64,000 bases of DNA from contig NZ_FWFO01000001.1 of the NCBI RefSeq assembly GCF_900172225.1, positions 744,001 through 808,000 on the forward strand, written 5' to 3'. The DNA comes from Falsiruegeria litorea R37. GTDB taxonomy: Bacteria; Pseudomonadota; Alphaproteobacteria; Rhodobacterales; Rhodobacteraceae. The stretch's first letter is position 1, and the number at the start of each line of letters is the position of its first letter. Below, piece after piece: positions 1 through 9,880 of the stretch. Both the position numbers and the translations under genes were made by a program. The notes under the pieces are model-generated. The model had not been told where the DNA came from. It saw only the letters and a program-made list of their open reading frames with translations, and ran no database searches.

Positions 1-5
1 TGAAG

Positions 6-2354
6 TTGATACAGACAACAGCGGTGCGAAGTGCACGCGCGTCATGCGCAACGATTTTGGTGATGTTGGCAGGTGTCGGGCTTGGGACAGGCAAGGCGCT
101 TTCGGAAACAGATCCATTGGATGCTCCGCTTGAGATCGTGGAATTCAAAGAGGGTGACACCCTGCGCGGCGTTGTGGGGGAATACCTGCGCGACCCCGAT
201 CTGTGGCCCGCCGTCCTGAAGCTCAACAACATCGTTTCGTCCGCGGATCTGGTGCCTGGCACAGAATTGCGGTTGCCGGTTCGGCAGGTGGCAGCAGCGG
301 ACGCGGCTTTGTTGTCGTCGTTGCAGGCGATCCAGAACGCAAATGCAGAAGGCGCCCGCATTTTTGCCCCTGACGAAATCGGACAGGCCATCCAAAGCCG
401 TGACGAAGCGGTGACGCGCCGCGAAGTGGGCGAATGGCGCGAGGTTGTTAACTATGCCGGCGTCGCCCGCGATTTTGCCCGCGATGCGCTGGACATTTCC
501 ATCGCGCAACGGGACCGCTCGGCCGAGGCCGTGGTGTCCGATGTTCAGGGCAGTGTCGAAGGGCGCGCGCCGGTCGAACCCAGTTGGTCGGATCGGGCGC
601 GCAATGACATTCTGGTCGAGTTCGAACGCATTCGAACCCTGTCTGCCAGCACCACCCAGGTCACGTTCCGCGATCTCAGCCGCTTGCGCTTGAACCCCAA
701 CTCAAACGCTACGATCCAACGGATGCGATCGGACCCGCTGACGGGTGGAGAGGTGACCAAGGTATCCCTGGCTGAGGGCGACTTTTACGCGCTGCTTAAT
801 CAGTTGTCAGACAAGACCACTTTTGAGATCGACGTTCCGGGGATCGAAACCACGACGAACTCGGCCGATTTCTGGATCAAGAACGACCAAAGCGGCGCGC
901 GCTTTGTGAACTACGACAAACCGGGGTTGGAAATCGAGCGGGACGGTCAAACTTTTGAGCTGGGCGAGAACGAGGGCGTGGTGATTGCCGGAACCGGCGC
1001 GCAACGGGCCGAGGTGCTGGCCAGCCCGTTGCTGAACCTGCCTGATGTTGGTCAGATCCTGTATTCCGAGACTGCGGACCTGAGCTGGGAGGTCTTCTCC
1101 GGGGCCGAGGCCTATTGGCTCGAGGTCGCAAGCGATCCGGGCTTCAATCAGATGCAGATTTCGGAGTGGGGCATTCGCGACACGGCTTTTGCGGCCTCAG
1201 GGCTTGCGCCTGCGCGCTATCATTGGCGGGTTGCCGCGCTCGACAAGTTGGGGCTGCCGGGGGAATGGAGCACGCCGCGTGATTTCACGCTGCGTGTCGA
1301 CAACACCCCGCCTTTTCTGACGTTGATGTCCCCTGCCACGGGCACCATCGCGACCGAGCCGCAGATCGAGGTTCTTGGCGCGACCGAGCTTGAGGCGACG
1401 CTGACGCTGGATGGTAAACCGCTCAAGGTGGATGGGGACGGCAGTTTTGTTACCGACGTGGCCCTGGCGCCCGGCGAGAACGTGATCGAAGTGGTGGCGA
1501 TTGACCTTGCAGGCAACGTCAGTCGACGTAGCCAGTCGGTCATCTATCGCCCCTCCGCCGAGGTCGAGATTGCGCTGTCGGATCAAATGGCACGGGTGGG
1601 GGATGTGCTGGCCTCGCGGACGGATCAACTGTCGGTGTCAGCCAGCACGACGGCGGAACCGGGTGCGGCTGTTCTGGTCAGGGATGCGTCGGGGAGCGTT
1701 GTGGTTCAGACACAGGTTGGCGTAGCCGGGGCCATTGGCTTTACAGTGCCGGTGGTTGAGGCTCCGCGAGAGTTCTCCATCCAGATTCTGGCACCTGGGG
1801 GCTCGAGCGAAGGGGCTCTGAGCTTTGCAGCATTGCGCGATCAGGTCGCGCCCGAGATCAAGCTGGATCTGCCGCCGCCGCGCGCAACCTCGGACGATGT
1901 GCTTTCAGTGACTGGAACAGCCGACGATGCTGTTCGTTTGACGCTCAATGGGACGGACCTGCCGTTGCTTGAAGGACGATTTGACCTGGCCGTGACATTG
2001 TCGCCGGGCGCGAACGAATTTGAACTGGTGGCGGTGGACGCAGTTGGGAATGTCAGCGTCACACGCCTGAGCACGCTTTTGGACATCGACCCGCCCGAGG
2101 TGCTGAGTGTCGAGCTGGGGCGCCCACAAGGCGACACCGGCCCGATCGAGATTGACGTGCAGGCCCGCGATGCATCTGGCCTGCGTCAGGCAGCACCATT
2201 TGTCATCAGCGTTGATGGGATCGAGGTCGAGGGATTTTTGCGCTGCGACAGTGTCAGCGGATTGTGTCGGGCGGTGTTGCCGCCCGAGGCGGGCGAGTTG
2301 GAGTTGGTTGAACTGATTATCGAAGATTACGCGGGGAACACCGCCTTCGAATAA
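6..2354 (+). CDS. LysM / FecR / Ig-like domain envelope protein
   Basis: Predicted exported protein of 782 residues. The N-terminus has basic residues followed by a hydrophobic stretch (about residues 15-32), like a signal peptide. Residues ~43-92 resemble a LysM module (a GDTL motif, then WPAVLKLNN and a terminal LRLP), which binds peptidoglycan-type glycans. Residues ~205-340 look like a FecR-type domain. From ~345 there is a fibronectin-like segment and then at least three bacterial Ig-like domains ending in 'AxDxAGNVS' strands. The start is uncertain: codon 6-8 is TTG and the frame is open to the window edge, so the gene may begin upstream; an ATG at 62 would cut the signal peptide. It lies 65 bp before the PKD gene, probably in one operon with it and the cyclase. 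A cell-wall-anchored scaffold is inferred; no enzyme motif was seen. Confidence 0.75.
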   Translation: MIQTTAVRSARASCATILVMLAGVGLGTGKALSETDPLDAPLEIVEFKEGDTLRGVVGEYLRDPDLWPAVLKLNNIVSSADLVPGTELRLPVRQVAAADAALLSSLQAIQNANAEGARIFAPDEIGQAIQSRDEAVTRREVGEWREVVNYAGVARDFARDALDISIAQRDRSAEAVVSDVQGSVEGRAPVEPSWSDRARNDILVEFERIRTLSASTTQVTFRDLSRLRLNPNSNATIQRMRSDPLTGGEVTKVSLAEGDFYALLNQLSDKTTFEIDVPGIETTTNSADFWIKNDQSGARFVNYDKPGLEIERDGQTFELGENEGVVIAGTGAQRAEVLASPLLNLPDVGQILYSETADLSWEVFSGAEAYWLEVASDPGFNQMQISEWGIRDTAFAASGLAPARYHWRVAALDKLGLPGEWSTPRDFTLRVDNTPPFLTLMSPATGTIATEPQIEVLGATELEATLTLDGKPLKVDGDGSFVTDVALAPGENVIEVVAIDLAGNVSRRSQSVIYRPSAEVEIALSDQMARVGDVLASRTDQLSVSASTTAEPGAAVLVRDASGSVVVQTQVGVAGAIGFTVPVVEAPREFSIQILAPGGSSEGALSFAALRDQVAPEIKLDLPPPRATSDDVLSVTGTADDAVRLTLNGTDLPLLEGRFDLAVTLSPGANEFELVAVDAVGNVSVTRLSTLLDIDPPEVLSVELGRPQGDTGPIEIDVQARDASGLRQAAPFVISVDGIEVEGFLRCDSVSGLCRAVLPPEAGELELVELIIEDYAGNTAFE

Positions 2355-2419
2355 CCCAAGGTCGGACGGGCGTGGGGGCGTCGGTCCGGACCAGATGGAA
2401 CGGGGAAGGGGAACGGAAC

Positions 2420-5400
2420 ATGTGGTGGATGAAAGGCTGCGCAGCTGCCGCGCTGGCTATGGTTTTGTCGTCCGTACAGCTTGTGGCGCAACCGGCCCCT
2501 GTGTCCGATGGCCTGCTGGTGGTCTACGGTCCGCTTGCCCCCGCGCGCGAAGGTGACGTGGACCGCCGCGAACAGGTGTTTTTTAGTATTCCCGCCGATT
2601 TGAAAGACCGCGTTTACGTGCGCATTTTCGACCCTGAAATCGCAGGAGACAATGATTTTACCTATGGAGGGCCAGGCGACTCTGAAACCACGTTTCGGGT
2701 CTTTGGTGGCGATGGGGCCTTCACGGATGCTGACCGACCGGAGCCGGTCGAGGACGGCGCGCGCGAGCCGCGATTGATCCCCTATGATCCCGTTACGCAG
2801 CCCGGCAAACTGATCAAGGAAAAGGCCTGGACATCGGACCGGGACACGGATGGTCGCTGGGTTAATCTGACCGCCTTGCGCGCCCGCCAGGGCGAGGTTG
2901 TGGAGGGCCGCGCTTATTTCCGCATCGATGTTCAAGGCAGCAAGGGCAATGACGGCAATGGGTACACCTTGGGTGTCAGCCTGTCGCGTGATCGCGCTCG
3001 CCCGCCCGAGGGGCTTGAGATGTTTGCCTATCGCCCCACCGTGCGCTGGTCGGCGGGGAGCACCGCAACGCAGGTTTGGTTCACCCGCACCACCGATGGT
3101 CCGTTTCAGGTCCAAAGCTTTGATGGCGCCAATGGTGAATTGGCGCTGGTGACGGACTACGGGGATCTGGGTTTGCGGATCTCGGGGCAGAACTTCTGGA
3201 CCTCGGACTCTGTCGACACCGAAGAGACCAATCTGGCGATCAGCCTTCTGGGCGGGTTCGAGACCCCCAATGACGTGACGCTGGCCGTCTTCGATGCGGC
3301 GGGCGATCCAGTGCCGCTGGACATGCCGCCCAAACACGCGCCTGAACCGGCCCGGCCAACGGCCATCGGCACCGGGCGTCCCTTGGCCGATTGTCGCTCC
3401 GTCGCTTTTGATGGCAACGGGTCTATCGGCTTGACACCTTTGGGGTTTGATTGGGACTTCGGGGACGGCAACCGCTCGAGCGAACCGGTGGTGGCGCATC
3501 GCTACGCTGCCCCGGGTCGCTACACCGCGCGTTTGCGCGTGCTTGACCCCGGCACGCGCCCCGGTCGTGGGGATGAGGTTTCGGTGCCCGTACATATCCG
3601 CAACGCACCCGTTGCTGTTCCCGGCAGCGACATCGTTGTCGCGCCTGGGCAGGTGGTGGCGTTTGATGGATCGAACTCGCAGCCCTCGGACGGCCCGATC
3701 ACCAGCTATGGGTGGAGTTTCGGCGACGGTGGCCGCGCCCAAGGAGCCAAAACCTCTTACGTCTACAAAACTCCTGGCCAATACCGCGCGGTGCTGCGAG
3801 TCAAGGACGACGCAGAGCATCCCTGTAACGTGGGTCTTGCGACACGGCGGGTCACGGTCAACTTTGCCCCGGTGGCCGAGGCCGGAACAGATCAGAGCGC
3901 GATCATCGGCCAGACGATCATTGTTTCTGCGGGGGCAAGCTATGACGTGGACGGGTTGATCAACACCTACCGCTGGTCGATGGGCGATGGCACCGTATTG
4001 GAGGGAGAGACCGTCACCCACCAATATGCCGAGAGCGGATCCTATCAGGTGCTGCTGACCGTCATCGACGACAGTGGCGTTGCCAACAACCTGGCCACAG
4101 ACGGGATGCGGATAACGGTCAACGCGCCGCCTGAGCCAAGCTTTATCATCCCAGACCGACCGGTTTCCGTCTCGGAACTGGCGATGCTCGACGGCACTGC
4201 CTCTTTGGACACGGACGGGCAGATCCTATCCTACATCTGGGACTTCGGCGATGGCGCCATGGGCGAAGGGCCGATAGTCGACTACGCTTGGACCCGTGCC
4301 GGGGAATACACCGTCACCTTGACCGTCGAGGATGACAGCGGCACGGCTTCGGCCCTGCAGTCGGTTACGCGCATTGTGCGTGTTGATGCCGCCCCAGTTG
4401 CGGATGCGGGCGCCGATCAGTTCGTCACCGCCAGTGAGGTCACGTTTTCCGGCGGCGGCTCTGTCGATCCGGATGGCGCGGTGACGGAATGGCTGTGGGA
4501 GTTCGGCGACGGCGGCACAGCGTCTGGCCAGAATGTCAAACACGCCTACCTGCGCCCCGGCACATACGAGGTGGCGCTGACCGTGCGCGACGACAGTGGC
4601 GCGCCGCTCAACACCGACCGAGACACCATGCGGGTGACCATCAACGCCACACCCATCGCGGACGCAGGCCCGCCGCAGGTGGTGGCACCAGGCGAAGAGT
4701 TCGTGGTTTCGGGCCGGGCCTCAGTGGACCCCGATGGCGAAGTGTCCGAATACTTGTGGACGTTCCCGGACGGGCAAACCGTCAGCGGGCTGCGCGCGGC
4801 GCATACGATCAACGAGCCGGGCCTTTATCGGATCGGGTTGGTAGTGCGCGACAATTTCCAGGGTGGCGCGGCCGAGGACGAAGCCGAGGTGTTCATCACC
4901 GTCAACGCTCCGCCCGTTGCCGTAGCCGGTGCCGACCGTCTGATCGCGCCCGGGGACAGCTTGCAATTCGATGCGGGCCAAAGCTTTGACAGCGACGGGC
5001 GCGTGACCAGCTATCGGTGGGAATTCGACGATCTGGGCGACCCGCTCGAGGCGCGCACGGTCGAGCGTCACTATCCGACCGCGGGTGTCTGGTCGGCGCA
5101 GCTGGTGGTGACCGATGACAGCGGTGTTCTGAACAGCACCGCCAGCGACGACATGACAATCCGCGTGAACCACCCGCCCGTAGCTGAAGCGGGGCCGGAT
5201 ATCGACACCGACAAGCTTTATGTCGCCTTTGATGCTTCCCAATCCAAGGACGCAGATGGCGATGCGCTGATGTATGTATGGGACTTTGGCGATGGCTCGA
5301 CTGCGGCCTATGGCGAGCAGGTGACCCATGTCTATCCGCGCTCGGGCGTGTTTCCGGTGACCTTGCGAGTGGACGATGGCACCGGCCTGTCGAACGCGCG

Positions 5401-7273
5401 CGCCATTGATGCCACCCGCGTCACCATCCGGGCGCGGCCTATGGCGGATGCGGGCGGTAATCGTGATGTGTGTTCGGGCGAGCCGATCCTGTTCGATGCC
5501 TCGGACAGCGCCGACCCCGATGGTGGGTTGCTCTTGTATGAGTGGGACTTTGGCGACGGCAGCGGCTCGGACCTGATCAACCCGACCAAGACCTTTGAGC
5601 TGCCAGGCGTCTACCCGGTGACACTCACGGTGCGCAACGAGACAGGCACGCAATATGGCACCGACATAGATCGGATCGCTGCCCTCGTACGTGAAGGGCC
5701 AATTGCTGATGCGGGGGGGGATCGGACGGTGTGCTCGAACCAGCAGGTGCGCTTTGACGGCTCAGGCTCGACCGATGCCGATGGCGCGGTGAATGCGTTC
5801 TCGTGGACTTTTGGGGATGGCAACACCGGCAGTGGTGAAAACCCGGTCCACATCTTCAAACGTCCCGGCACCTATGCAGTGACACTGACCATTACCGGTG
5901 AGGCGCGCGGCGCGTGCAGCCCGCTTGATAGCGACGTGGCCAATATCATCGTGGTCGCGGCCCCAACGCTTGAGATCGCGGGGCCCGATCGCGCCGCCGC
6001 AGGTCTGCCTGCCACGTTCCGGGCCGAGCTGGGGCAATTGGGTGGCGCACAGGCGCAAGGGTTCTCGTGGGAGGTTTCGGACGGCACCACGATGCAAGGT
6101 GGCGAATTGGTCCATACCTTTGCCGAGCCGGGTGAATATCTGGTGACCCTGCGCAGCAATCTGACCGGCGGCACCGCAGGCTGCACCGATCTCGAGGTCG
6201 TACGCAAGGTCATCGTCAACGCCCCGCCAGAGCCTGTGATCGACGTGGTGGCCGAGGTCGCCGTGGGCCAGGCCGTGCGTTTTGATGGCGGCGGCTCCAG
6301 CGATCCGGATGGGGCGATCACCCGTTTCCGCTGGGAGTTTGGCGATGGGAATGCGGCGGACACGGTCCTGACTTCGCATCGCTTTGCCGAGCCGGGGGAC
6401 AAGACCGTTGTGCTGACTGTCTGGGATGACGCAGGTGTCGGAAATTCCGAACAACGCGTGGAAAAGATTGTGCGCGTGACACCTGCTCCGGTGGCGGGCC
6501 TGGTGGCGGACGGGGCGGTTTGTCCGGGTGTCGACACCCCCTGGAGCGTTGGCGTAGCAGAGGGCACGCAAGTCATATGGACGTTTGGGGATGGCACGCA
6601 GGCCACCGGTGCCTCGGTCGATCACGTGTTTGCCGCGCCCGGTCAATACCCCGTGCGTGTCCGCATGGATGACGGGCGGGGGCTGCTCAGCAGTCAGCGC
6701 AACGAAGAGGCTTATGTGCGCGTCAATTCCGAACCCACCGCTTTGGCCGGGCCGGACCGGATCGTTTGCCCGGGTGATGTGGTCCGCTTTGATGCCAGTG
6801 CCTCGGGCGATCTGGATGGGCAGATCACCGACTGGAGTTGGGAGTTCAGCGATGGGGTGATCCTGGAGGGGGAGCGCGTGGAGCGTGTCTTTGACAGCCC
6901 CGCCGATCTGATGGTGCGCCTACGGGTGCGCGATGACAGCGGAGCATTGGGCTGTGACGTGGGAACGGATGCCGCGCGCGTGCTGGTCAATGCACCTCCG
7001 ATTGTGGATGCAGGCCCGGACCGGACTGTGCCTGTGGGGGCGGCCCATGATGTGGTGCGATTTGCAGAAGAAAACGCCCGCGATCCGGACGGGCAGGGGA
7101 CACAAGTCACTTGGGCCTTTGGCGATGGGACCGAGGCCAGAGGCGCCGTTGTCCGCCACCGCTATGCCACTCCGGGCAGCTACACCGTGACAGTGCGGGC
7201 GCAGGACAGCACCGGACTGACCTGCGGGATCGGGCGCGACACGGCAACCATCACAGCGATTGCGCGCGAATGA
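2420..7273 (+). CDS. Secreted multi-PKD-domain protein (15 PKD repeats)
   Basis: A protein of 1617 residues when started at the ATG at 2420. That start follows a purine-rich ribosome site (GGGGAAGGGG) and opens a clean signal peptide ending near VAQPAP. Residues ~25-320 form a unique N-terminal region. The rest is about 15 tandem PKD domains of ~85-95 residues, each marked by a W-x-F-GDG-type motif, with variants such as FPDG, FDDL, VSDG and FSDG. PKD domains are extracellular beta-sandwich modules used for adhesion or protein-protein contact. No protease or glycosidase domain and no membrane anchor were seen, so it looks like a structural or adhesive rod. A GTG at 2372 in the same frame gives a longer but less plausible N-terminus. 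The gene lies between the FecR/LysM protein and the adenylate cyclase, all on the same strand. Confidence 0.88.
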   Translation: MWWMKGCAAAALAMVLSSVQLVAQPAPVSDGLLVVYGPLAPAREGDVDRREQVFFSIPADLKDRVYVRIFDPEIAGDNDFTYGGPGDSETTFRVFGGDGAFTDADRPEPVEDGAREPRLIPYDPVTQPGKLIKEKAWTSDRDTDGRWVNLTALRARQGEVVEGRAYFRIDVQGSKGNDGNGYTLGVSLSRDRARPPEGLEMFAYRPTVRWSAGSTATQVWFTRTTDGPFQVQSFDGANGELALVTDYGDLGLRISGQNFWTSDSVDTEETNLAISLLGGFETPNDVTLAVFDAAGDPVPLDMPPKHAPEPARPTAIGTGRPLADCRSVAFDGNGSIGLTPLGFDWDFGDGNRSSEPVVAHRYAAPGRYTARLRVLDPGTRPGRGDEVSVPVHIRNAPVAVPGSDIVVAPGQVVAFDGSNSQPSDGPITSYGWSFGDGGRAQGAKTSYVYKTPGQYRAVLRVKDDAEHPCNVGLATRRVTVNFAPVAEAGTDQSAIIGQTIIVSAGASYDVDGLINTYRWSMGDGTVLEGETVTHQYAESGSYQVLLTVIDDSGVANNLATDGMRITVNAPPEPSFIIPDRPVSVSELAMLDGTASLDTDGQILSYIWDFGDGAMGEGPIVDYAWTRAGEYTVTLTVEDDSGTASALQSVTRIVRVDAAPVADAGADQFVTASEVTFSGGGSVDPDGAVTEWLWEFGDGGTASGQNVKHAYLRPGTYEVALTVRDDSGAPLNTDRDTMRVTINATPIADAGPPQVVAPGEEFVVSGRASVDPDGEVSEYLWTFPDGQTVSGLRAAHTINEPGLYRIGLVVRDNFQGGAAEDEAEVFITVNAPPVAVAGADRLIAPGDSLQFDAGQSFDSDGRVTSYRWEFDDLGDPLEARTVERHYPTAGVWSAQLVVTDDSGVLNSTASDDMTIRVNHPPVAEAGPDIDTDKLYVAFDASQSKDADGDALMYVWDFGDGSTAAYGEQVTHVYPRSGVFPVTLRVDDGTGLSNARAIDATRVTIRARPMADAGGNRDVCSGEPILFDASDSADPDGGLLLYEWDFGDGSGSDLINPTKTFELPGVYPVTLTVRNETGTQYGTDIDRIAALVREGPIADAGGDRTVCSNQQVRFDGSGSTDADGAVNAFSWTFGDGNTGSGENPVHIFKRPGTYAVTLTITGEARGACSPLDSDVANIIVVAAPTLEIAGPDRAAAGLPATFRAELGQLGGAQAQGFSWEVSDGTTMQGGELVHTFAEPGEYLVTLRSNLTGGTAGCTDLEVVRKVIVNAPPEPVIDVVAEVAVGQAVRFDGGGSSDPDGAITRFRWEFGDGNAADTVLTSHRFAEPGDKTVVLTVWDDAGVGNSEQRVEKIVRVTPAPVAGLVADGAVCPGVDTPWSVGVAEGTQVIWTFGDGTQATGASVDHVFAAPGQYPVRVRMDDGRGLLSSQRNEEAYVRVNSEPTALAGPDRIVCPGDVVRFDASASGDLDGQITDWSWEFSDGVILEGERVERVFDSPADLMVRLRVRDDSGALGCDVGTDAARVLVNAPPIVDAGPDRTVPVGAAHDVVRFAEENARDPDGQGTQVTWAFGDGTEARGAVVRHRYATPGSYTVTVRAQDSTGLTCGIGRDTATITAIARE

Positions 7274-7324
7274 GGTGTGGAATTTTGCAGACGCTAGAGG
7301 CCATGTGAACTAGGATCGGCGCTG

Positions 7325-9037
7325 ATGAGATTCCCTTTGCGCCTCAAGTTCTTTGTCTTTGCCGTTTTGCTTGCCGTCGGCCCTCTGGCCCTGGTTGGGC
7401 AGAATTTGACACAGCTGTCGCGGGATGAACTCAAGAGTGCGGCCAACGAGGATCTGACCACTGTGGCCGCGCAGCTGCGCACGGCGTTTGACAACACCTT
7501 CGAAGGACGTTGGCTGACACCCCTGGTTGTGATCCGCAATGGGGTGGACAGCAATGAGTTGGGTGTGCCGCAAAAGGTGTCGCTGCTGACCTTGGGTTTG
7601 GCCGAGCTGCCGCAAGTTGTAGCGCTTCAACTGTCGGTCGAAGGATCAGACCTGCCCATTTTGGTCACCAACACGACCTTTGCGGACAAGTTGACCCACG
7701 CAGGACTGGATCCTGTGGAAATCCTCGCAACGTCTCCGGATCTGATCAAGGTTTTTGAAGGCACAGGACAATTCGGCCTGCCGGTTGTGAGCCGTGTTCC
7801 CGAAACCGGCGACTGGCTGGCCACGCTCGCCCTGCCGCTCACCACGCAGATCGCGGGTCGTCAGGTGACGATGGCGGCGAAGATCGAACTCTCGACGTTG
7901 GGCGACATGGTACGCCGACATCCCTTTGCGCAACGTGGCGAGATTACCATCGTCGATCAAGCGGGGCGTCGGGTTCTGGGCGATGAACCCGATCTTTTGA
8001 TCAAGCGTCAGATTGTGGCTTCGACCATGCCCTTGATCGTAGCGGGGGCCCGCGCAGACGCTCTGGAGCCCTACGTGCGTCCCAATGGGATGGCGATGCT
8101 TGGGGCTTATGCCTTTCCGGATTGGTTCCAATGGGCCGTGATTACCGAACTCAGCGAGGAGAATGCCTATGCCGTGGTCAACGCGATCACACGGCAGATC
8201 CTTGTTGTGGGTTTGATCGGCTTTGCCATTGCTGCCGTAGGGGCGTTGATTTTTGCGCGCCAATTGACCCGCCCGATCCTGGCCATCGGCGAAGTGGCCG
8301 AGAAAGTGGGCGAGGGCGATTTTGCAGCCCGTGTTGAAGATGTCCGCGCGCGGGACGAGATCGGTGATCTGGCCCGCCGCATCAACCAGATGATTGCCCA
8401 TCTGGGCGAGCGAATGGAACTGATGAAATTTGTCTCGCATGGCACCATGTCGGCCATCCAGAAAGCCGAGGCCGAAGGTATGGAACGTGGGGGAGAGCGA
8501 CGGCGGATCTCGGTCATCTTTACCGACATCCGCGGCTATACCGAGTTCTCGGAACGCGTCCCGCCCGAAGTGGTGATCGAAGTGCTGAACCAGTATTTTG
8601 ATGTGCAGGCCGATATCGTCACCGAATATGGCGGCGACGTGGACAAGTTCATTGGCGACGCTCTGGTTGCGGTCTTCGAGGGAGAGGGCATGGAGCTCCG
8701 CGCGGTCGAATGTGCCGTGGGGATCACACAGGCAATGGCGCGGCTGCTGGAAGAACATCCAGAACACAACCTGCATGTGGGCATCGGTGTGGCGTCCGGA
8801 GAGGTGGTCATGGGGGCTATGGGCGCGCGAGATCGCATGGATTTCACCGTGCTGGGATCAACCGTGAACCTCTCGGCTCGGCTCTGCTCCAAGGCCGAAC
8901 CGGATCAGGTACTGGTGGATCAGGCCACCCGGGATGCGGCGCGCGGGCAAAACGGCGTTCATTTCGATATGTTGGAGCCAATCCCGCTCAAAGGGTACGC
9001 CGACCCGGTGTCCGCCTTTTCCGCCACGCGCAGCTGA
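7325..9037 (+). CDS. Membrane class III adenylate cyclase with HAMP domain
   Basis: A 570-residue receptor-type cyclase that would make cAMP from ATP at the cytoplasmic face. Order of parts: a transmembrane helix at ~6-28; an extracytoplasmic sensor region to ~285; a second helix at ~288-310 (LVVGLIGFAIAAVGALIFA); HAMP at ~310-365; and the catalytic domain at ~395-560. The metal-binding aspartates lie in FTDIRGYTEF and FIGDALVAVF. The lysine in DKFIGD is the residue that usually selects adenine, and the DFTVLGSTVNLSARL segment carries the second specificity position and the catalytic Asn/Arg. The motif set is complete, so activity is likely. The gene sits 51 bp after the PKD gene. The next large gene downstream (9881) encodes a cyclic-nucleotide-binding domain, a possible target of its product (inference). 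Confidence 0.9.
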   Translation: MRFPLRLKFFVFAVLLAVGPLALVGQNLTQLSRDELKSAANEDLTTVAAQLRTAFDNTFEGRWLTPLVVIRNGVDSNELGVPQKVSLLTLGLAELPQVVALQLSVEGSDLPILVTNTTFADKLTHAGLDPVEILATSPDLIKVFEGTGQFGLPVVSRVPETGDWLATLALPLTTQIAGRQVTMAAKIELSTLGDMVRRHPFAQRGEITIVDQAGRRVLGDEPDLLIKRQIVASTMPLIVAGARADALEPYVRPNGMAMLGAYAFPDWFQWAVITELSEENAYAVVNAITRQILVVGLIGFAIAAVGALIFARQLTRPILAIGEVAEKVGEGDFAARVEDVRARDEIGDLARRINQMIAHLGERMELMKFVSHGTMSAIQKAEAEGMERGGERRRISVIFTDIRGYTEFSERVPPEVVIEVLNQYFDVQADIVTEYGGDVDKFIGDALVAVFEGEGMELRAVECAVGITQAMARLLEEHPEHNLHVGIGVASGEVVMGAMGARDRMDFTVLGSTVNLSARLCSKAEPDQVLVDQATRDAARGQNGVHFDMLEPIPLKGYADPVSAFSATRS

Positions 9038-9056
9038 TGATCCATGAGATCGGGGG

Positions 9057-9271
9057 GCTCCCGCGCCCGCGCCAACCTGACTGCGTCAGCTCAGCGAGCG
9101 GCCTTGGGTCGGGCGCCTCGCCTACCGGCTCGGCGCGGTTCCGTTCAGACGGGAGGTTCGATCCTTTTGTCTTCGGTTGCAACCAAGCGCCCGCCGCCGC
9201 GCGCAGCGCGGCGGCCCGGCCCAACGGGAGGAGGTTTTTCGCAGAAAAATCAACGACCGGCGGGAGCACTC
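9057..9271 (-). repeat. Structured dispersed repeat, copy 1 (reverse orientation)
   Basis: Fills the gap between two convergent genes (cyclase and DUF3307). It is the reverse complement of the copies at 12930, 22835, 27319 and 43068. Visible hairpins are CTGAC-TGC-GTCAG (9077-9089) and TTTTTC-GCA-GAAAAA (9235-9249). Outer arms GGGCTCCCGC and GGCGGGAGC pair loosely. The core carries the shared blocks GCCTTGGGTCGGGCGCCTCGCC and GGCCCGGCCCAACGGGAGG in pairing orientation. No credible coding frame. Confidence 0.85.
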
Positions 9272-9292
9272 CGAGCCGTCAGTGACTTCGTG

Positions 9293-9688
9293 TCAGGCAG
9301 CGTAGGTGACCCAAGCCCAGGTCATCGCCACATAGGTCAGATTGTGCAGGCATTGATCCAGCCCGACTGCCCGCCAGAACGCGCCTTGCGTCGGGTTGAG
9401 CTCTTTCTTCTCGGAATAGCTGGCCTTACCAAAGTCGATGTTGAAATGAACCACCCATTCAAGCACGACCACAATCGCAATGAATGCCAAAGGCGCACCC
9501 ATGATCAGGAACACCAGGATCGAGCCCACCCCATGAACGCCCGCATGTTGCGCACGCCCCAGATGCCAATACTGGCAACGACCAGACAGCATTTTAGGTG
9601 TCTGCAAATAGAAATCCGCAAACATGTGCTTGACCATCAGCAAGCTAAAGAGCAACAGCACAGAGCTGACCAGTTCAGGCAAAGCCAT
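9293..9688 (-). CDS. DUF3307-type small membrane protein
   Basis: A 131-residue integral membrane protein. Hydrophobic segments are at ~5-25, ~55-78 and ~110-130. The N-terminal pattern KHMFADFYLQT and the following histidine-containing segments (WHLGRAQHAGVHGVGS, VLEWVVHFNIDF) fit the DUF3307 family, whose function is unknown. The histidines and aspartates near the membrane surface could bind metal (inference only). It is convergent with the cyclase gene, with the dispersed repeat filling the gap. Its upstream region is shared divergently with the cNMP-domain transporter. Confidence 0.75.
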   Translation of the reverse strand: MALPELVSSVLLLFSLLMVKHMFADFYLQTPKMLSGRCQYWHLGRAQHAGVHGVGSILVFLIMGAPLAFIAIVVVLEWVVHFNIDFGKASYSEKKELNPTQGAFWRAVGLDQCLHNLTYVAMTWAWVTYAA

Positions 9689-9822
9689 CCTCCCAAGAAT
9701 TGCCGAGAATCAGCTTAAGCGCATATCGGGGTGGCTGCAAATGAACTGGTTCACAGACGGACCAATCGAGCCATACGTAAATCCATTTGCCTGCAAACCG
9801 TGACGCAGAGTAGGTTTGGTCA

Positions 9823-9876
9823 ATGATTACGAGTATCGCCCGTCAGGTGTCCGGCCGCGCTGCAATTCAGGAATAG
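9823..9876 (+). other. Possible 17-codon leader ORF before the cNMP-binding transporter
   Basis: ATG at 9823 opens a 17-codon frame (MITSIARQVSGRAAIQE) ending at TAG 9874-9876. Its stop overlaps the AGGA (9869-9872) that would serve as ribosome site for the next gene and lies 4 nt before that gene's proposed ATA start. This placement would suit translational coupling. It could also be a frameshifted former N-terminus of the transporter, or chance. The rest of the 9689-9880 gap shows no other gene. Confidence 0.35.
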
Positions 9877-9880
9877 TCCC

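Noticed and set aside
2327-4024. 565-codon minus-strand frame over the PKD gene, with further minus frames to 6646
   Set aside because: Shadow frames of the high-GC PKD repeats; the plus-strand protein has clear domains and a signal peptide.
9044-9718. Open frames running through repeat copy 1 and the DUF3307 gene
   Set aside because: They cross hairpins and the antisense of a real membrane protein; no family resemblance.
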